Assembly: GCA_023515795.1 (NCBI GenBank)
Contig: JALGPX010000021.1
Location: forward strand, 1 to 64,000
Length of the DNA: 64,000 nt
Source: Amoeboaphelidium occidentale
Taxonomy: Eukaryota; Aphelidiomycota; Aphelidea
Direction: 5' to 3'
Part shown: positions 53,525 to 64,000 of the stretch, piece by piece
Numbering within the stretch: position 1 is the stretch's first letter
Layout: every line of letters starts with the position of its first letter
The notes under the pieces: model-generated
Database searches by the model: none
What the model was told of the DNA's origin: nothing
The model's input: only the letters and a program-made list of their open reading frames with translations
Position numbers and translations under genes: made by a program

Positions 53525-53912
53525 ATGTTAAATGTCGATCATTCCAGACACTCGCTTGATTCATTGACGAGAGAGCTAACGGAGAGTGAGAGATCTGTAC
53601 CATCTGAGTGTTTCAAGGATTGTTCGTTTGATCAAGTGTGACAACTGCTTATAGATCAAATTGCACCTTGTGCTTTACGACTAGTTGATAATTGAAACCG
53701 TTCACAGAATCCAGAACTACCAAAGTCTGCTCGAGGACCAGACTCTGAACTTTTGGCGTCACGTGTCATTGAATTTAAAGTGCATACATTCATGTGATGA
53801 TCTACGTGGCGCTGCTAGCAACAAATTAATTTACGTCGCGATTTCTGAACGAAACAATCATTTCAGCCAATCAAACCAAGCAATTACTCCGAATCACGTT
53901 CTGTTTCTATAG
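53525..53912 (+). CDS. Possible small two-exon gene, function unknown
   Basis: In the 557-base space between divergent genes, an ATG at 53525 opens a 37-codon frame (MLNVDHSRHSLDSLTRELTE...), and a second frame runs to 53912 (QNYQSLLEDQTLNFWRH...). A GT...TAG pair of 49 nt would join them in phase, but the donor (GTGTGA) is poor. About 110 residues if real, ending 17 bases before the next ATG. No family recognised. The rest of the space (53373-53524) shows nothing. Confidence 0.3.
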
Positions 53913-53929
53913 CCGTTTTCTTCACGATC

Positions 53930-54587
53930 ATGGCTTTGGAAGCAGCAACATCAGCAGCAGCTGCAACTAATACAATAAGCATTTGGGTTAAATATCGAAG
54001 CTACGACCCTGTTGATTTCATACTGCCAGCGTCTGCTAACGTCAGTGCTTTGTTGGATTCGGTCATTGCACACCCTCGTGTTGGTTTTGGTGAATACAAG
54101 GGCCCTATTGATATTTATGAAAACGAAGACGGGCAGCCATTAAGACCCGGTTTACAAGTTTCTTCGATCAGGGCCACAACCGAGTATACTCCGTTAATTG
54201 TCAAGATCCCTTCATCAGGTAAAGTAAGTTGTTATGATTTTCGTAACTGCTGACTTCTTAGATCATTCCGTTACGATATCTATAATTTGGTTTAGCATTG
54301 CCTTGGTCTTTATGGTTGTGGGACTCGGTCTCATCAATAATACCGAAGAAAGGCTCAAGACGGCCGGATGGGGAATTGGAAGTACGGGAGCGGGAATGGT
54401 CGTCATCTTCTTGGGACTCTACTACAAACAGTACAAGTTTGCTAGAAGAGGAACAGAGGCGATCATTGGGTATTTCAAAAGGTGTGGGTGCGGGAGAGTT
54501 GCGCAGCCGGATCGCGAAGCAGAAGAACTAGAATTAGCCACTCGAGTTGACGACGGTGTTGCAACGGAACCTCAAAATACAGAATAG
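53930..54587 (+). CDS. Ubiquitin-like-header (Crinkler-like?) protein with two membrane helices
   Basis: Two exons (53930-54218, 54262-54587) joined across a 43-nt intron give 204 residues. The donor must be the GTAAAG at 54219; using the next GTAAGT leads to an early stop. After an Ala-rich start, residues ~15-95 resemble the ubiquitin-like N-terminal domain of Crinkler (CRN) proteins: ISIWVKYRSYDPVDFILP, VSALLDSVIAHP, PLRPGLQVSSIRAT and a final strand PLIVKIP. Instead of an effector domain, two membrane helices follow (IIWFSIALVFMVVGLGLI and GSTGAGMVVIFLGLYYKQY), then a Cys/Arg and acidic tail. No signal peptide. The CRN link is pattern-based and tentative. Confidence 0.5.
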
Positions 54588-54844
54588 ATGTCCACTTATC
54601 GCACTAAAGTGAATTCATTTATTGTCTTGAATGAGAAATCAGTACAGGTTCAACTAGTGGATCAACTGTCCTAGCAAAATCCCTTTAAACCGGAATACTA
54701 CTGAAGAACACGAGAAGTGCGATGGAAGTCACAAGCATGTAAAAATAACGGAATCACCGTTCCATTCTTGTTTATCACATGCCTCTTTACAATATCAAAT
54801 TTTTTTTCAAGTTGAACCTGAAAAGAAGATCACCTTTCTGAAAT

Positions 54845-56168
54845 CTATTCTGCTAGAAATCCGTTCTCGCTAAAGTACAAGGAAGAGATCTGATAGAGGA
54901 TATCAGCAAAGTCTTTAAAGGATATTGAGTTACGCCATTCTCCCTCTCGCAAGTTTCTTATCCAAAACTGGATCATACTCTTTGCGTTCAGAGCAGTTGG
55001 CGGCATTGTCTCAATGAAATGCTTTTTGAAATAATCCATCAAAGAAACTAAAACAATTTCAGCTTCTCTATCGCCGTTTCTGCCGCGCCTAGGGAGTAGC
55101 AGTTCCTCAAAATGAATACTCTTACACTGAGAATCTGTGCAGATTCTTTCGTTATCTCGCGTTTCCGAGTCTTCTATGCAACCATAAAGACATAAAGTCT
55201 TGTTCAATGAACTTGAAGGCTCCTCAAAGTCGTAATCAAACGCATAGAGGGACCCAAGAAGATCATAATCACCTTCTTTTATCCTTGAGACAACCTGTAA
55301 GAAGCGGTATCCTCTTGTGCAGGACAAGATAGAAACGTATCTTGTCGTATTTTCATTGGATCCTGAACAACTGAACGGTTCAAGCTCGTAATTGACAAAG
55401 TCATAATATTTGGTATCATTTTGCATGAAGTCATAATCTTCTGTATGTTCCAAATTCTTTTTGACAAAGTGGTTGTCGCATTCTTGTAATAATCGCATAA
55501 ATTCAGTAAAAAGAAAAGAATCATAAGGTGCAATATCGCTAAAACATGTTTCTTCTAAAAATTAGTCAAACTACCTTGATGTTGAATTTTCGTCTGAACG
55601 AGAGTTTGTAAGAGGGGCTTGAGTGTTTTTAGCTTCCATTTCAGACAACAAGCTAAGCATTTTCCTTATCGAGGATACTTCCTGTTCTTCCCAGACGATT
55701 TCATCATCCATGTTCTTTAATGTGTTTTGCAGTTTTGTGACAGTCTCCTGTAGGTCTTTTCTGTCGATTCTTTTCTTCCTGATTCCTTGTATTTTCCCAA
55801 GTAATTGCGATGTGAGAGTTCTCTTCATTGCTGCAGAGGGTGATTGATTAGCATCGGTAATCTGCTGATACTTCGAACACGTTGAAGAATTCTCGGCGGG
55901 TGTCACGGACTGTGAGTTCATCAAAGGAGAAGACGACTTAAACTTCTGTTCTTCCTTCGCAATTAGACTCTTGAGATACTCTGTTTCCCTTTCGATTTCC
56001 TCAAGCTTGGAAGAGGAAGATTGGGGCTTGGATAATTGTTGATCTTCAAAAGGAGGAGAAGCCACAGTTGGAAAGTTCTCATCCATTTGCATGGCAATCT
56101 CGCTTTGCTCACTATAATTATCGGATTCAAACGAAGCATCAGAAACTTCAGCATATTCATCCTCAGAT
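54845..56168 (-). CDS. C-terminal part of an unrecognised protein (coiled coil plus novel globular region)
   Basis: Open at its upstream end into the 505-base gap at 56169. The first part is acidic, then two predicted coiled coils (LEEIERETEYLKSLIAKEEQ and QETVTKLQNTLKNMDDEIVW). A 36-nt intron (in 55533-55571) joins NSTS to SDIAPYDSFLFTEFM. The following ~220 residues form a globular-looking region rich in aromatic and acidic residues, with several Cys (ICTDSQC), ending FSENGFLAE. Coiled coil plus globular end recalls kinetochore or vesicle-tethering subunits, but I recognise none. It may be the end of the same gene as 56674-58247. Confidence 0.5.
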
Positions 56169-56673
56169 NNNNNNNNNNNNNNNNNNNNNNNNNNNNNNNN
56201 NNNNNNNNNNNNNNNNNNNNNNNNNNNNNNNNNNNNNNNNNNNNNNNNNNNNNNNNNNNNNNNNNNNNNNNNNNNNNNNNNNNNNNNNNNNNNNNNNNNN
56301 NNNNNNNNNNNNNNNNNNNNNNNNNNNNNNNNNNNNNNNNNNNNNNNNNNNNNNNNNNNNNNNNNNNNNNNNNNNNNNNNNNNNNNNNNNNNNNNNNNNN
56401 NNNNNNNNNNNNNNNNNNNNNNNNNNNNNNNNNNNNNNNNNNNNNNNNNNNNNNNNNNNNNNNNNNNNNNNNNNNNNNNNNNNNNNNNNNNNNNNNNNNN
56501 NNNNNNNNNNNNNNNNNNNNNNNNNNNNNNNNNNNNNNNNNNNNNNNNNNNNNNNNNNNNNNNNNNNNNNNNNNNNNNNNNNNNNNNNNNNNNNNNNNNN
56601 NNNNNNNNNNNNNNNNNNNNNNNNNNNNNNNNNNNNNNNNNNNNNNNNNNNNNNNNNNNNNNNNNNNNNNNNN
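56169..56673. other. Assembly gap (505 N)
   Basis: Run of unknown bases between two minus-strand frames. The frames on its two sides differ in phase, but the gap size is probably estimated, so this does not show whether they are one gene. Confidence 0.99.
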
Positions 56674-58247
56674 ATTTTCAATCGCTCGCCAATATCATCG
56701 GAATATTCAGACATTTTACATTCTCTTATAAAGGATTCTAACAAGGATTCGTAAATAGTCATGTAACCAATATTATCAGAATTAGTTGTAGCTATTTCTG
56801 CAATTCTTTTGAGTTGAACAGCCATTTCGACAACGTCACCGCGTTTTAGCATTGTATTGGAACCCAAAGCATGACATAAAATCACAAACAAATCCAGCGT
56901 TATCGGTCGAGTCCTACCCAAAAGTTGATCAGCAATATAATCCTGTCTGAACTTTTTCACGGTGTCTGAATATCGAACATTTTCAATCCTTCTCCCAGCG
57001 TTACAGCCTGGAATTTCCTGGTAAACTAAAAGCTCGTGAATCTTTCTCGTAGGAATAATTTCATTGAGATCATCATCTTGAGGAGGAACATATTCGAATA
57101 ATTTTGGTTCAAGTTTAATACTCTGCGGCCGATGGACTCCATTTTGTTTGTTATTATACTTCCTTTCCTTTGAAACAGCTTTGATAAGGTCCCATTTGTT
57201 AAAAACACCGTTTACGCAATGTAAACTCACAATACTTTTTAAGTCACTTTTTGTGTCATCCATAGCTGCATTGACTTTCTCGTGCAGAACCCTCCTATTA
57301 CCGTAAAATGTATTTCTCAATGAGATTAGTTTCGTTACCAATTGGATCATGTGCGAATAGTCCTGAAGGCCACAGCATACTCTAAAAAATAACTCCATTT
57401 TCCCCGAAGCTGATGAAGCAAGGTGGACAGAATGTTCTGGATAAATGTCCATCAGATCACAGAGAATGACCTTGCATTTTGCCGATGATGCTACGATTGA
57501 CCCTCCAAGGAGATTTGTTCTTATAATTTCTGCTCGTGTTCGAGTTGCTTCCGCGGAATACAAATTCTCAAGGAGTCTCCCATTTAAACGACCTCCGCTA
57601 GCACGAACAGCTTCACGGTTCTGATTTAGCAGTAATTCATACATTTCTCTAGATGAAACAATCATGTTAAAGTCCCTCTCGGTAAGCCTTGGCGGAGTAG
57701 GATCATTGACCACAATAGCCAAAGGAGCAAACGCTATTTTCGGTTCAATAGAAGGAGCATCCAATGATTTTGAACCAGCCTGGTCGAGATCATAAGGCGG
57801 AAACCTCGGCGAACGATCTCGGTGCTCTCTTCTCGAATATGACTTAACAGCTCCAGCAGAACTCGTAGAACCGACCGATGCTCTGCGACTATCAACAGTT
57901 TCCGTAAAGCGTGAGCGAAAGTACGGCGCAGCAGAGACTCTTTTCCTTTCTGGTTCTGACTCCCGTGCATTATGACCAGCCACTTGAGCGTCAGGAACAG
58001 GAACGTATTTTGTAGGCATCAAATTCCAAGCATGTTTAGTAGAGCTTGCACCGGAGATATCATCGCTATTTGAAGGACTCGTGCTATTTGATCCTTTCTG
58101 ATGATTCAACGGAGATAGCAAAGTATCGATTCCTTTAATAATTCTCTGTCTTCCTCCTGCAGCAGCACCGGCTGTAGCGCTGTTTCTTGAAGAGTTTCCT
58201 TTGTAATAATCTTGCCGACTGTTTTGCATGTCGCTCGGAAAATACAT
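56674..58247 (-). CDS. Unrecognised protein with two internal ~65-residue repeats, 3' end in gap
   Basis: From ATG 58247 (MYFPSDMQNSRQD; ATG 58229 possible), open into the gap after ~525 residues. The first ~190 residues are disordered, Ser/Arg-rich (RREHRDRSPRFPPYDLD). The folded part contains two related units: REMYELLLNQNREAV...GGRLNGRLLENLYSAE... ending NLLGGSIVAS...CKVILCDLM, and RKIHELLVYQEIPGC...GRRIENVRYSD... ending QLLGRTRPITLDLFVILCHAL. Between them is a helical segment. This internal duplication suggests a repeated helical domain, but no known family comes to mind. Divergent from the next gene with only 27 bases between ATGs. Confidence 0.55.
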
Positions 58248-58274
58248 TTTCAATCCTTTTGTGATTCGAGCGAG

Positions 58275-59037
58275 ATGAAAGATGCAATTATTGCTTGGAT
58301 GAACAATGTGCGCGATATTGAAGTGCAACGCTTACGGAATGAAGGAGTAAAGCCAATTCCATTAGCTGTAACATTATCACATGTTTCTGTCTAATCTTAG
58401 ATCTCTGGAATGTCGTGTCACGTTGAGAAAGATCTTGATGATAAGGAAAACTATTCAGTCGTAAACAAGATTGCTATTAACACAGGAATGCCCTTTGATC
58501 TTATTAAACAGATTATGTTATCTGACCCCATTCCTTACACAGGACCTTCAATTCATGCATCTGAGGATGATACGGCAGAGTATTTCTATGTAAACGTTCT
58601 CTTGTTCACGAACCACGCTATTCCGATAATNATCACATGTTTCTGTCTAATCTTAGATCTCTGGAATGTCGTGTCACGTTGAGAAAGATCTTGATGATAA
58701 GGAAAACTACTCAGTTGTCAATAAGATTGCTATTAATACAGGAATGCCCTTTGATCTTGTTAAACAGATTATGTTATCTGACCCCATTCCTTACACAGGA
58801 CCTTCAATTGATGCATCTGAGGATGATACGGCAGAGTATTTCTATGTAAACGTTCTCTTGTTCACGAACCACGCTATTCCGATAATTCTTCCGTACGTTT
58901 ACAAAAGCTTCTACACGAAAGAAGATGATCAGAAGAAGAAGCAGTACAAGAATACTCTGAAGCACTGGATTCTGTCTAATGCTAAAGGCACCGAGTGGAA
59001 GCATCACATTGACGCATTCCAGAGGGTGGGAAGGTAA
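58275..59037 (+). CDS. Small protein of unknown function (model crosses a duplicated assembly join)
   Basis: Exon 1 (58275-58367) encodes MKDAIIAWMNNVRDIEVQRL and on to PIPLA; a 33-nt intron (58368-58400, or its copy ending at 58656) joins ISGMSCHVEKDLDDKEN. Using the second copy of the duplicate (exon 58657-59037) gives ~157 residues ending WKHHIDAFQRVGR. As assembled, the first copy runs into N58631 and breaks. Helical and highly charged with a hydrophobic patch (YFYVNVLLFTNHAIPIILPY). No family recognised. Confidence 0.5.
58376..58886. repeat. Direct duplication flanking N58631
   Basis: 58376-58630 and 58632-58886 (255 bases each) differ at about seven sites; five are clustered in 58451-58487 versus 58707-58743. 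Coding effects are mostly silent, with Ile/Val and His/Asp changes. The single N and the broken frame in between argue for two alleles placed in series. Confidence 0.85.
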
Positions 59038-59070
59038 ATTATAAGAATAAAAATCCTTTTTGTATCGTAA

Positions 59071-59754
59071 ATGTTGAAACGATTTTTGCCGACAACTCGC
59101 TTAAATGCTATGAATAGCATCACAAGACCTCTTAATATGTTTAATAGAAAAATAGGAACCAAAGTGGTCGAAGTCGATGCTCCCGTGAAGACGGAAACCG
59201 TTAAGCAAACAACAGAATTAATCCCAGCGCAAGAACACGCTCCAAACTTATCACAAACGCACGCATCGCCTGTACAAGTTGATGGACAATTATTTTGGGT
59301 ACCTCCAGTGAAAGAATTGACACCAAAAGAGGAGCAGCAGGCCACAAAGAACACAGCGCGCTCTCCGATTATGGGCAACGATGGGACAGCCGATGATTTT
59401 ATTCATTACCTTCCACCACCTCCACGCTACAACTTAAATTCTCAAATACCTGAGCATGTGCAGCAAGAGAAGGAAATATTGAGAATTCTGGATGAGCGAT
59501 TACCACCTAATGATATCTTTAGAATTGCTGTGGCATGTAATAAGCCCTGGTTCAAGATAGCGCTGTGGTCTTATTGCGCTGTAGCTGCTGTGTGTGTTAT
59601 TCTATTTGGTAAGTGGGATGAACTAAATGAGGGTCATCCGCACGTGTTTCAGCCCATTCAGAAATGGTACCGGGACAAGATTGCAATGTTACAGACAGTT
59701 GATAAGGAAACAGAACAAAAAATGATACTCGAAAAGCTGAAACAGCAAAATTAA
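59071..59754 (+). CDS. Probable mitochondrial single-pass membrane protein, family unknown
   Basis: 227 residues from ATG 59071. The N-terminus (MLKRFLPTTRLNAMNSITRP) is basic, hydroxylated and free of acidic residues, typical of a mitochondrial presequence. A Pro/Gln/Thr-rich middle follows, with YLPPPPRYNLNSQIPEHV. One membrane helix lies near residues 168-185 (IALWSYCAVAAVCVILFG), then a charged helical tail (WYRDKIAMLQTVDKETEQ). An inner-membrane complex subunit is likely from this layout but not identifiable. AATAAA begins at the stop codon. Confidence 0.55.
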   Translation: MLKRFLPTTRLNAMNSITRPLNMFNRKIGTKVVEVDAPVKTETVKQTTELIPAQEHAPNLSQTHASPVQVDGQLFWVPPVKELTPKEEQQATKNTARSPIMGNDGTADDFIHYLPPPPRYNLNSQIPEHVQQEKEILRILDERLPPNDIFRIAVACNKPWFKIALWSYCAVAAVCVILFGKWDELNEGHPHVFQPIQKWYRDKIAMLQTVDKETEQKMILEKLKQQN

Positions 59755-61329
<1,575 letters not shown>

Positions 61330-61382
61330 CAACCAATTCGTAGAAAAGATCTATTGTATCGCATAACTATTCTTTCATGACA

Positions 61383-62720
61383 TCATCTTACTGGGCTATT
61401 TGGTGATAAGCCTCCGTTAAATGATCGACTTGAAGGAAGGGTAGGTGTTGTAGTAGTTTCGCTTTGAAGATACCAGAGATTATTGTTTGACTTTGACTTT
61501 CCCTTATCCATGTAACTCAAACTGGATTGAGACTGCATGTCGGCTTTTGATCTTAATCGCTTTAACTTGTTCCCTTCCACCAGATTTCGCGAGGAATCAG
61601 TGCCTTTCCTACCACCACGCAAGTATATCAGCGCAACTAAAACTGTGATCACAACAATAGCCAAAACAATTACAACAGCCAAGAAAACCCATTGTAAAGC
61701 GGTCAAGGTGTTATCGCATTGTTTTGGGGCCAGAGCACTTTGACATTTTAGTTTAGAGTTTGCTGAAGAAGGATAAACCACAACTCTGACGCCCTTGCAT
61801 GTACTCAGCAGTACTTGAGGATCCAATGGCTTCCTACGTCGAATAGCAAGAGCCAAATTTAGATTTTCAAAGCCAAACTGGAGTGTTAGCCTCGTAATCC
61901 TTGAATTGCCTTCTCTTTGGTTCTCTGGCACGAACTTATCCAAGCACTTCTGAGAAGGAGTGAATAAGTTATCTGGTAGGAAGGCACTTTTGTCACTTGC
62001 AAAGAGATCATTCTCTGTGCCATTATAATAAAGATCATACACGTCCTGTACCCTCAGGTTAAAATCTTCCAGTTCTAAAGGCTGTAATTCAAATGTCACG
62101 CTCGCCCGTTCGCTTTTGTTTGTGTTGGTTAGAGTTGCACCAAGCACCACCAAGTAAGGATCACCAGGTGGGAGACTCGATTGTTGACCTGAAGCATCTA
62201 AGCAAGGTTTGATAGCGACGCTACTACAGCTCTCCACGATCTTGAACGTATGAGTCAACTTGAAACCAGCAACCGATGGTTCGGTGCTGTCCGTCGTGAA
62301 CACAACTCCCAACCGCTTGTTTGACGGAATATCATTCGTAGATTTGAGTGGCAATAGAGGTACGCTATACTTGAGGTTTCCATTCACATCAGACTTCGTG
62401 TTTTCAATCGACCTGCTTAGAATTGTGATGTAATCGTTTGGATTTGGCCCATCATTAGTTTCAGCACCATTGGTATCAAAGATCGCAGCCTTCGCAAAAA
62501 TGTTTAATTTTGATGTAAAAATAACGAAAGTATCAAAGTGAAACGACACAGCTCTGTTCGTGACAACCGTGCTTGTCATGTTATCAGCACTCAGCGCCAA
62601 AGATTCAGGTAACTGATAGTACATATCTTGAATTCTTCTTAATTCAGTTGCATAAGACGTGCTTATAATCAAAGCAGCGAAGAGTGCGCCTATGATCATA
62701 CTTCTAACTGAAGAAACCAT
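61383..62720 (-). CDS. Type I membrane surface protein, ectodomain of unknown family
   Basis: 445 residues. I choose ATG 62720 because it starts a signal peptide (MVSSVRSMIIGALFAALIIS) and a TATA box lies 36 bases upstream; the longer frame to 62813 lacks a leading ATG and would bury the signal. Ectodomain of ~340 residues with several Cys (ESCSSVAIKPC, QKCLDKF, LLSTCKGV, LKCQSALAPKQC), probable disulfides, and N-glycosylation sequons. One helix (WVFLAVVIVLAIVVITVLVA) then RGGRKG and a Ser/Lys-rich cytosolic tail. No family recognised. Confidence 0.62.
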   Translation of the reverse strand: MVSSVRSMIIGALFAALIISTSYATELRRIQDMYYQLPESLALSADNMTSTVVTNRAVSFHFDTFVIFTSKLNIFAKAAIFDTNGAETNDGPNPNDYITILSRSIENTKSDVNGNLKYSVPLLPLKSTNDIPSNKRLGVVFTTDSTEPSVAGFKLTHTFKIVESCSSVAIKPCLDASGQQSSLPPGDPYLVVLGATLTNTNKSERASVTFELQPLELEDFNLRVQDVYDLYYNGTENDLFASDKSAFLPDNLFTPSQKCLDKFVPENQREGNSRITRLTLQFGFENLNLALAIRRRKPLDPQVLLSTCKGVRVVVYPSSANSKLKCQSALAPKQCDNTLTALQWVFLAVVIVLAIVVITVLVALIYLRGGRKGTDSSRNLVEGNKLKRLRSKADMQSQSSLSYMDKGKSKSNNNLWYLQSETTTTPTLPSSRSFNGGLSPNSPVR

Positions 62721-62755
62721 TGACTCGAAGAGTTGGCTGTTTGATTGTCGAGTGT

Positions 62756-62763
62756 TATTTATA
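62756..62763 (-). promoter_or_regulatory. TATA box of the type I surface protein gene
   Basis: TATAAATA on the minus strand, 36 bases upstream of ATG 62720, in context GCTATAAATAACAC. Confidence 0.5.
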
Positions 62764-62914
62764 GCAGCGTCTTCCAATGATACGAAGGTCATGAAAAACA
62801 TCCCGATGTTCAACTTACATCATGGAGAAAAAGAGACAGCGTAGAACGTATGAAGGCTTTGTAGTTCTCAGAAATAATGCTGAAACAAGGATTCTATTAT
62901 GAGACTGCAGGAAA

Positions 62915-64000
62915 TCAAACTTCCGTAAGCGCATCTTCCCAGCTTTGTTTAAACTTCTTGATGGAAAATTGCTTTCTAAAGTATGACGCCCTTTGATATC
63001 GCCGATACCATGATAATCGATCATGCGATATGGTGTCAAGTAAACTATGGAGCGCATCTGATAATCTCTTGGAGGTTTTCGTATAATCAAAGTGACAGGC
63101 AGAACCTTCGAAATTATCTCTCAAAGGATCTGTAGACCACTCCGGCTGTACTAGCCTGATCAAGGACCACAAGTCACTTCCTGGCTCTGCATCAAAGTCT
63201 TTGTAACCACCACCTGTTCGACTTGAACAATCCAAGATTGCAACGGGAACTCCCATAGATGCACATTCTAAAGCTGCCATAGGAACGCCTTCAAACCGCG
63301 AGGTCATCAGCAGTATTGTTTTGGAATTAAGTAATTTGTATATGTCAGAGTGTTCCATTTTACCGTGGATCGTCAAAGGACTGTCTTTTGAATAAGGATT
63401 ATAAAACGACTTCGGGAACTTTACCCTGGCCCATTTCTTGGTATCTTCAAACAAGGAACCATCTCCAACCATGTCAAACTTTATGGTTTTTTTCGTGGAA
63501 CTGAACTCTTGAAATAATGAAAATGCAGTCATAAGCCATAAAAATGGATCTTTCTGCATATCAAAACGTCCAATAAATAATATTCTAGGCTCAACAACTT
63601 GATTTAAAAGTTGCGTGTCTGAAGGCGATGGCCATTCAGTAACTATGGGCGGAGGGACAATCATTATGCGCTGTTGATCAGCAGGAAGTAAAGTTTTGAA
63701 TAGATACTGGCCGCAACTTGTTCTCTTCTCATCGATTAATGAAGAATCTTGTCCATAAATAACATTAGAGACAAGATAATGCTTCAAGTTTTCGCTTATC
63801 ACAACGCGATTCCATAACTTGCCTGCTAACAAACCTGATCGCCATTCCCATGCCGATAAATCTTGCGGTACCTGAACATGCAGTATATCTATAGCCTTGA
63901 TATTTTTGAAGTCGAAATCATTGACTATTACAGAGTCTCGTCTTAGTTTGAAAGAAGGACAAGACCATCGTGAAACAGCTCTATAACCTGCAAGAGATGC
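62915..64000 (-). CDS. Glycosyltransferase family 4-like protein, 5' partial
   Basis: Frame is open from the right edge (ASLAGYRAVSRW...) to a stop at 62915, ~361 residues. The C-terminal GT-B domain shows RILFIGRFDMQKDPFLWL (the usual start of the donor-binding half), FDMVGDGSLFED, LLMTSRFEGVPMAALECASM (the E-x7-E region) and GVPVAILD. This fits retaining glycosyltransferases of group 1. Upstream residues IDILHVQVPQDLSAWEWRS would belong to the acceptor half. Substrate unknown. The true start lies outside the window. Confidence 0.85.
   Translation of the reverse strand, partial: ASLAGYRAVSRWSCPSFKLRRDSVIVNDFDFKNIKAIDILHVQVPQDLSAWEWRSGLLAGKLWNRVVISENLKHYLVSNVIYGQDSSLIDEKRTSCGQYLFKTLLPADQQRIMIVPPPIVTEWPSPSDTQLLNQVVEPRILFIGRFDMQKDPFLWLMTAFSLFQEFSSTKKTIKFDMVGDGSLFEDTKKWARVKFPKSFYNPYSKDSPLTIHGKMEHSDIYKLLNSKTILLMTSRFEGVPMAALECASMGVPVAILDCSSRTGGGYKDFDAEPGSDLWSLIRLVQPEWSTDPLRDNFEGSACHFDYTKTSKRLSDALHSLLDTISHDRLSWYRRYQRASYFRKQFSIKKFKQSWEDALTEV

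Noticed and set aside
58410-58682. Separate 90-residue gene as a tandem paralogue of the next one
   Set aside because: It is the first copy of the N58631 duplicate and breaks at the N; one gene with two alleles explains both.

Overview
This is a eukaryotic window from a very compact genome. About 32 genes fill 64 kb, most intergenic spaces are 10-350 bases, and I resolved 32 spliceosomal introns from conserved protein joins, 31 of them 32-43 nt long (usually GTAA... to TAG). Gene content points to an early-diverging fungus or close relative (rozellid, aphelid or chytrid grade): a free-standing arginine-type carbamoyl-phosphate synthase large subunit with a mitochondrial leader, fungal-type long-chain alcohol oxidase, Dicer, COP9 subunit 6, a five-TOG XMAP215 protein, animal-type (6-4) photolyase and Opi3-type methyltransferase. 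The species assignment is inference. I see no virus-like elements, transposons, rRNA or tRNA genes.

Layout. 1-17.4 kb is a run of eight minus-strand genes: a secreted WD40-repeat protein (continues off the left edge), choline-transporter-like protein, CPSase, a Reeler-domain secreted protein, an LRR protein, eIF2B delta and a giant PAS-domain membrane protein. 17.6-31 kb holds splicing factor SYF1, an SBBP-propeller surface protein, a DNAJC17-like splicing co-chaperone, an apyrase, a photolyase, a Gly-rich secreted protein, an O-fucosyltransferase-like enzyme and LIS1. 31-41.5 kb holds the TOG protein, alcohol oxidase, CSN6, ELF1 and a small surface protein. 41.6-51.6 kb holds Dicer, OPI3, a RADX/RPA-like OB-fold protein, COX17 and CDK1. 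51.8-64 kb holds a PH-domain protein, a ubiquitin-like-header membrane protein, an unrecognised multi-exon gene across a 505-base gap, two small unknowns, an S6 kinase, a type I surface protein and a glycosyltransferase that runs off the right edge.

The genes do not form one pathway. Themes are growth control and cell cycle (S6K, CDK1, eIF2B), microtubules and dynein (TOG, LIS1), RNA (SYF1, DNAJC17, ELF1, Dicer), genome maintenance (photolyase, RADX-like) and a striking share of secreted or single-pass surface proteins, several with no recognisable family. Four assembly junctions marked by N are flanked by near-identical direct copies that differ by allelic-looking changes; they probably represent unmerged haplotypes, and they artificially break two gene models (WD40 gene and the 58.3-59.0 kb gene). 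I found no clearly new biological system; the best leads are the extracellular WD40 protein with a divergent 33-base allelic patch, the ubiquitin-like-header membrane protein and the unknown gene with an internal repeat.
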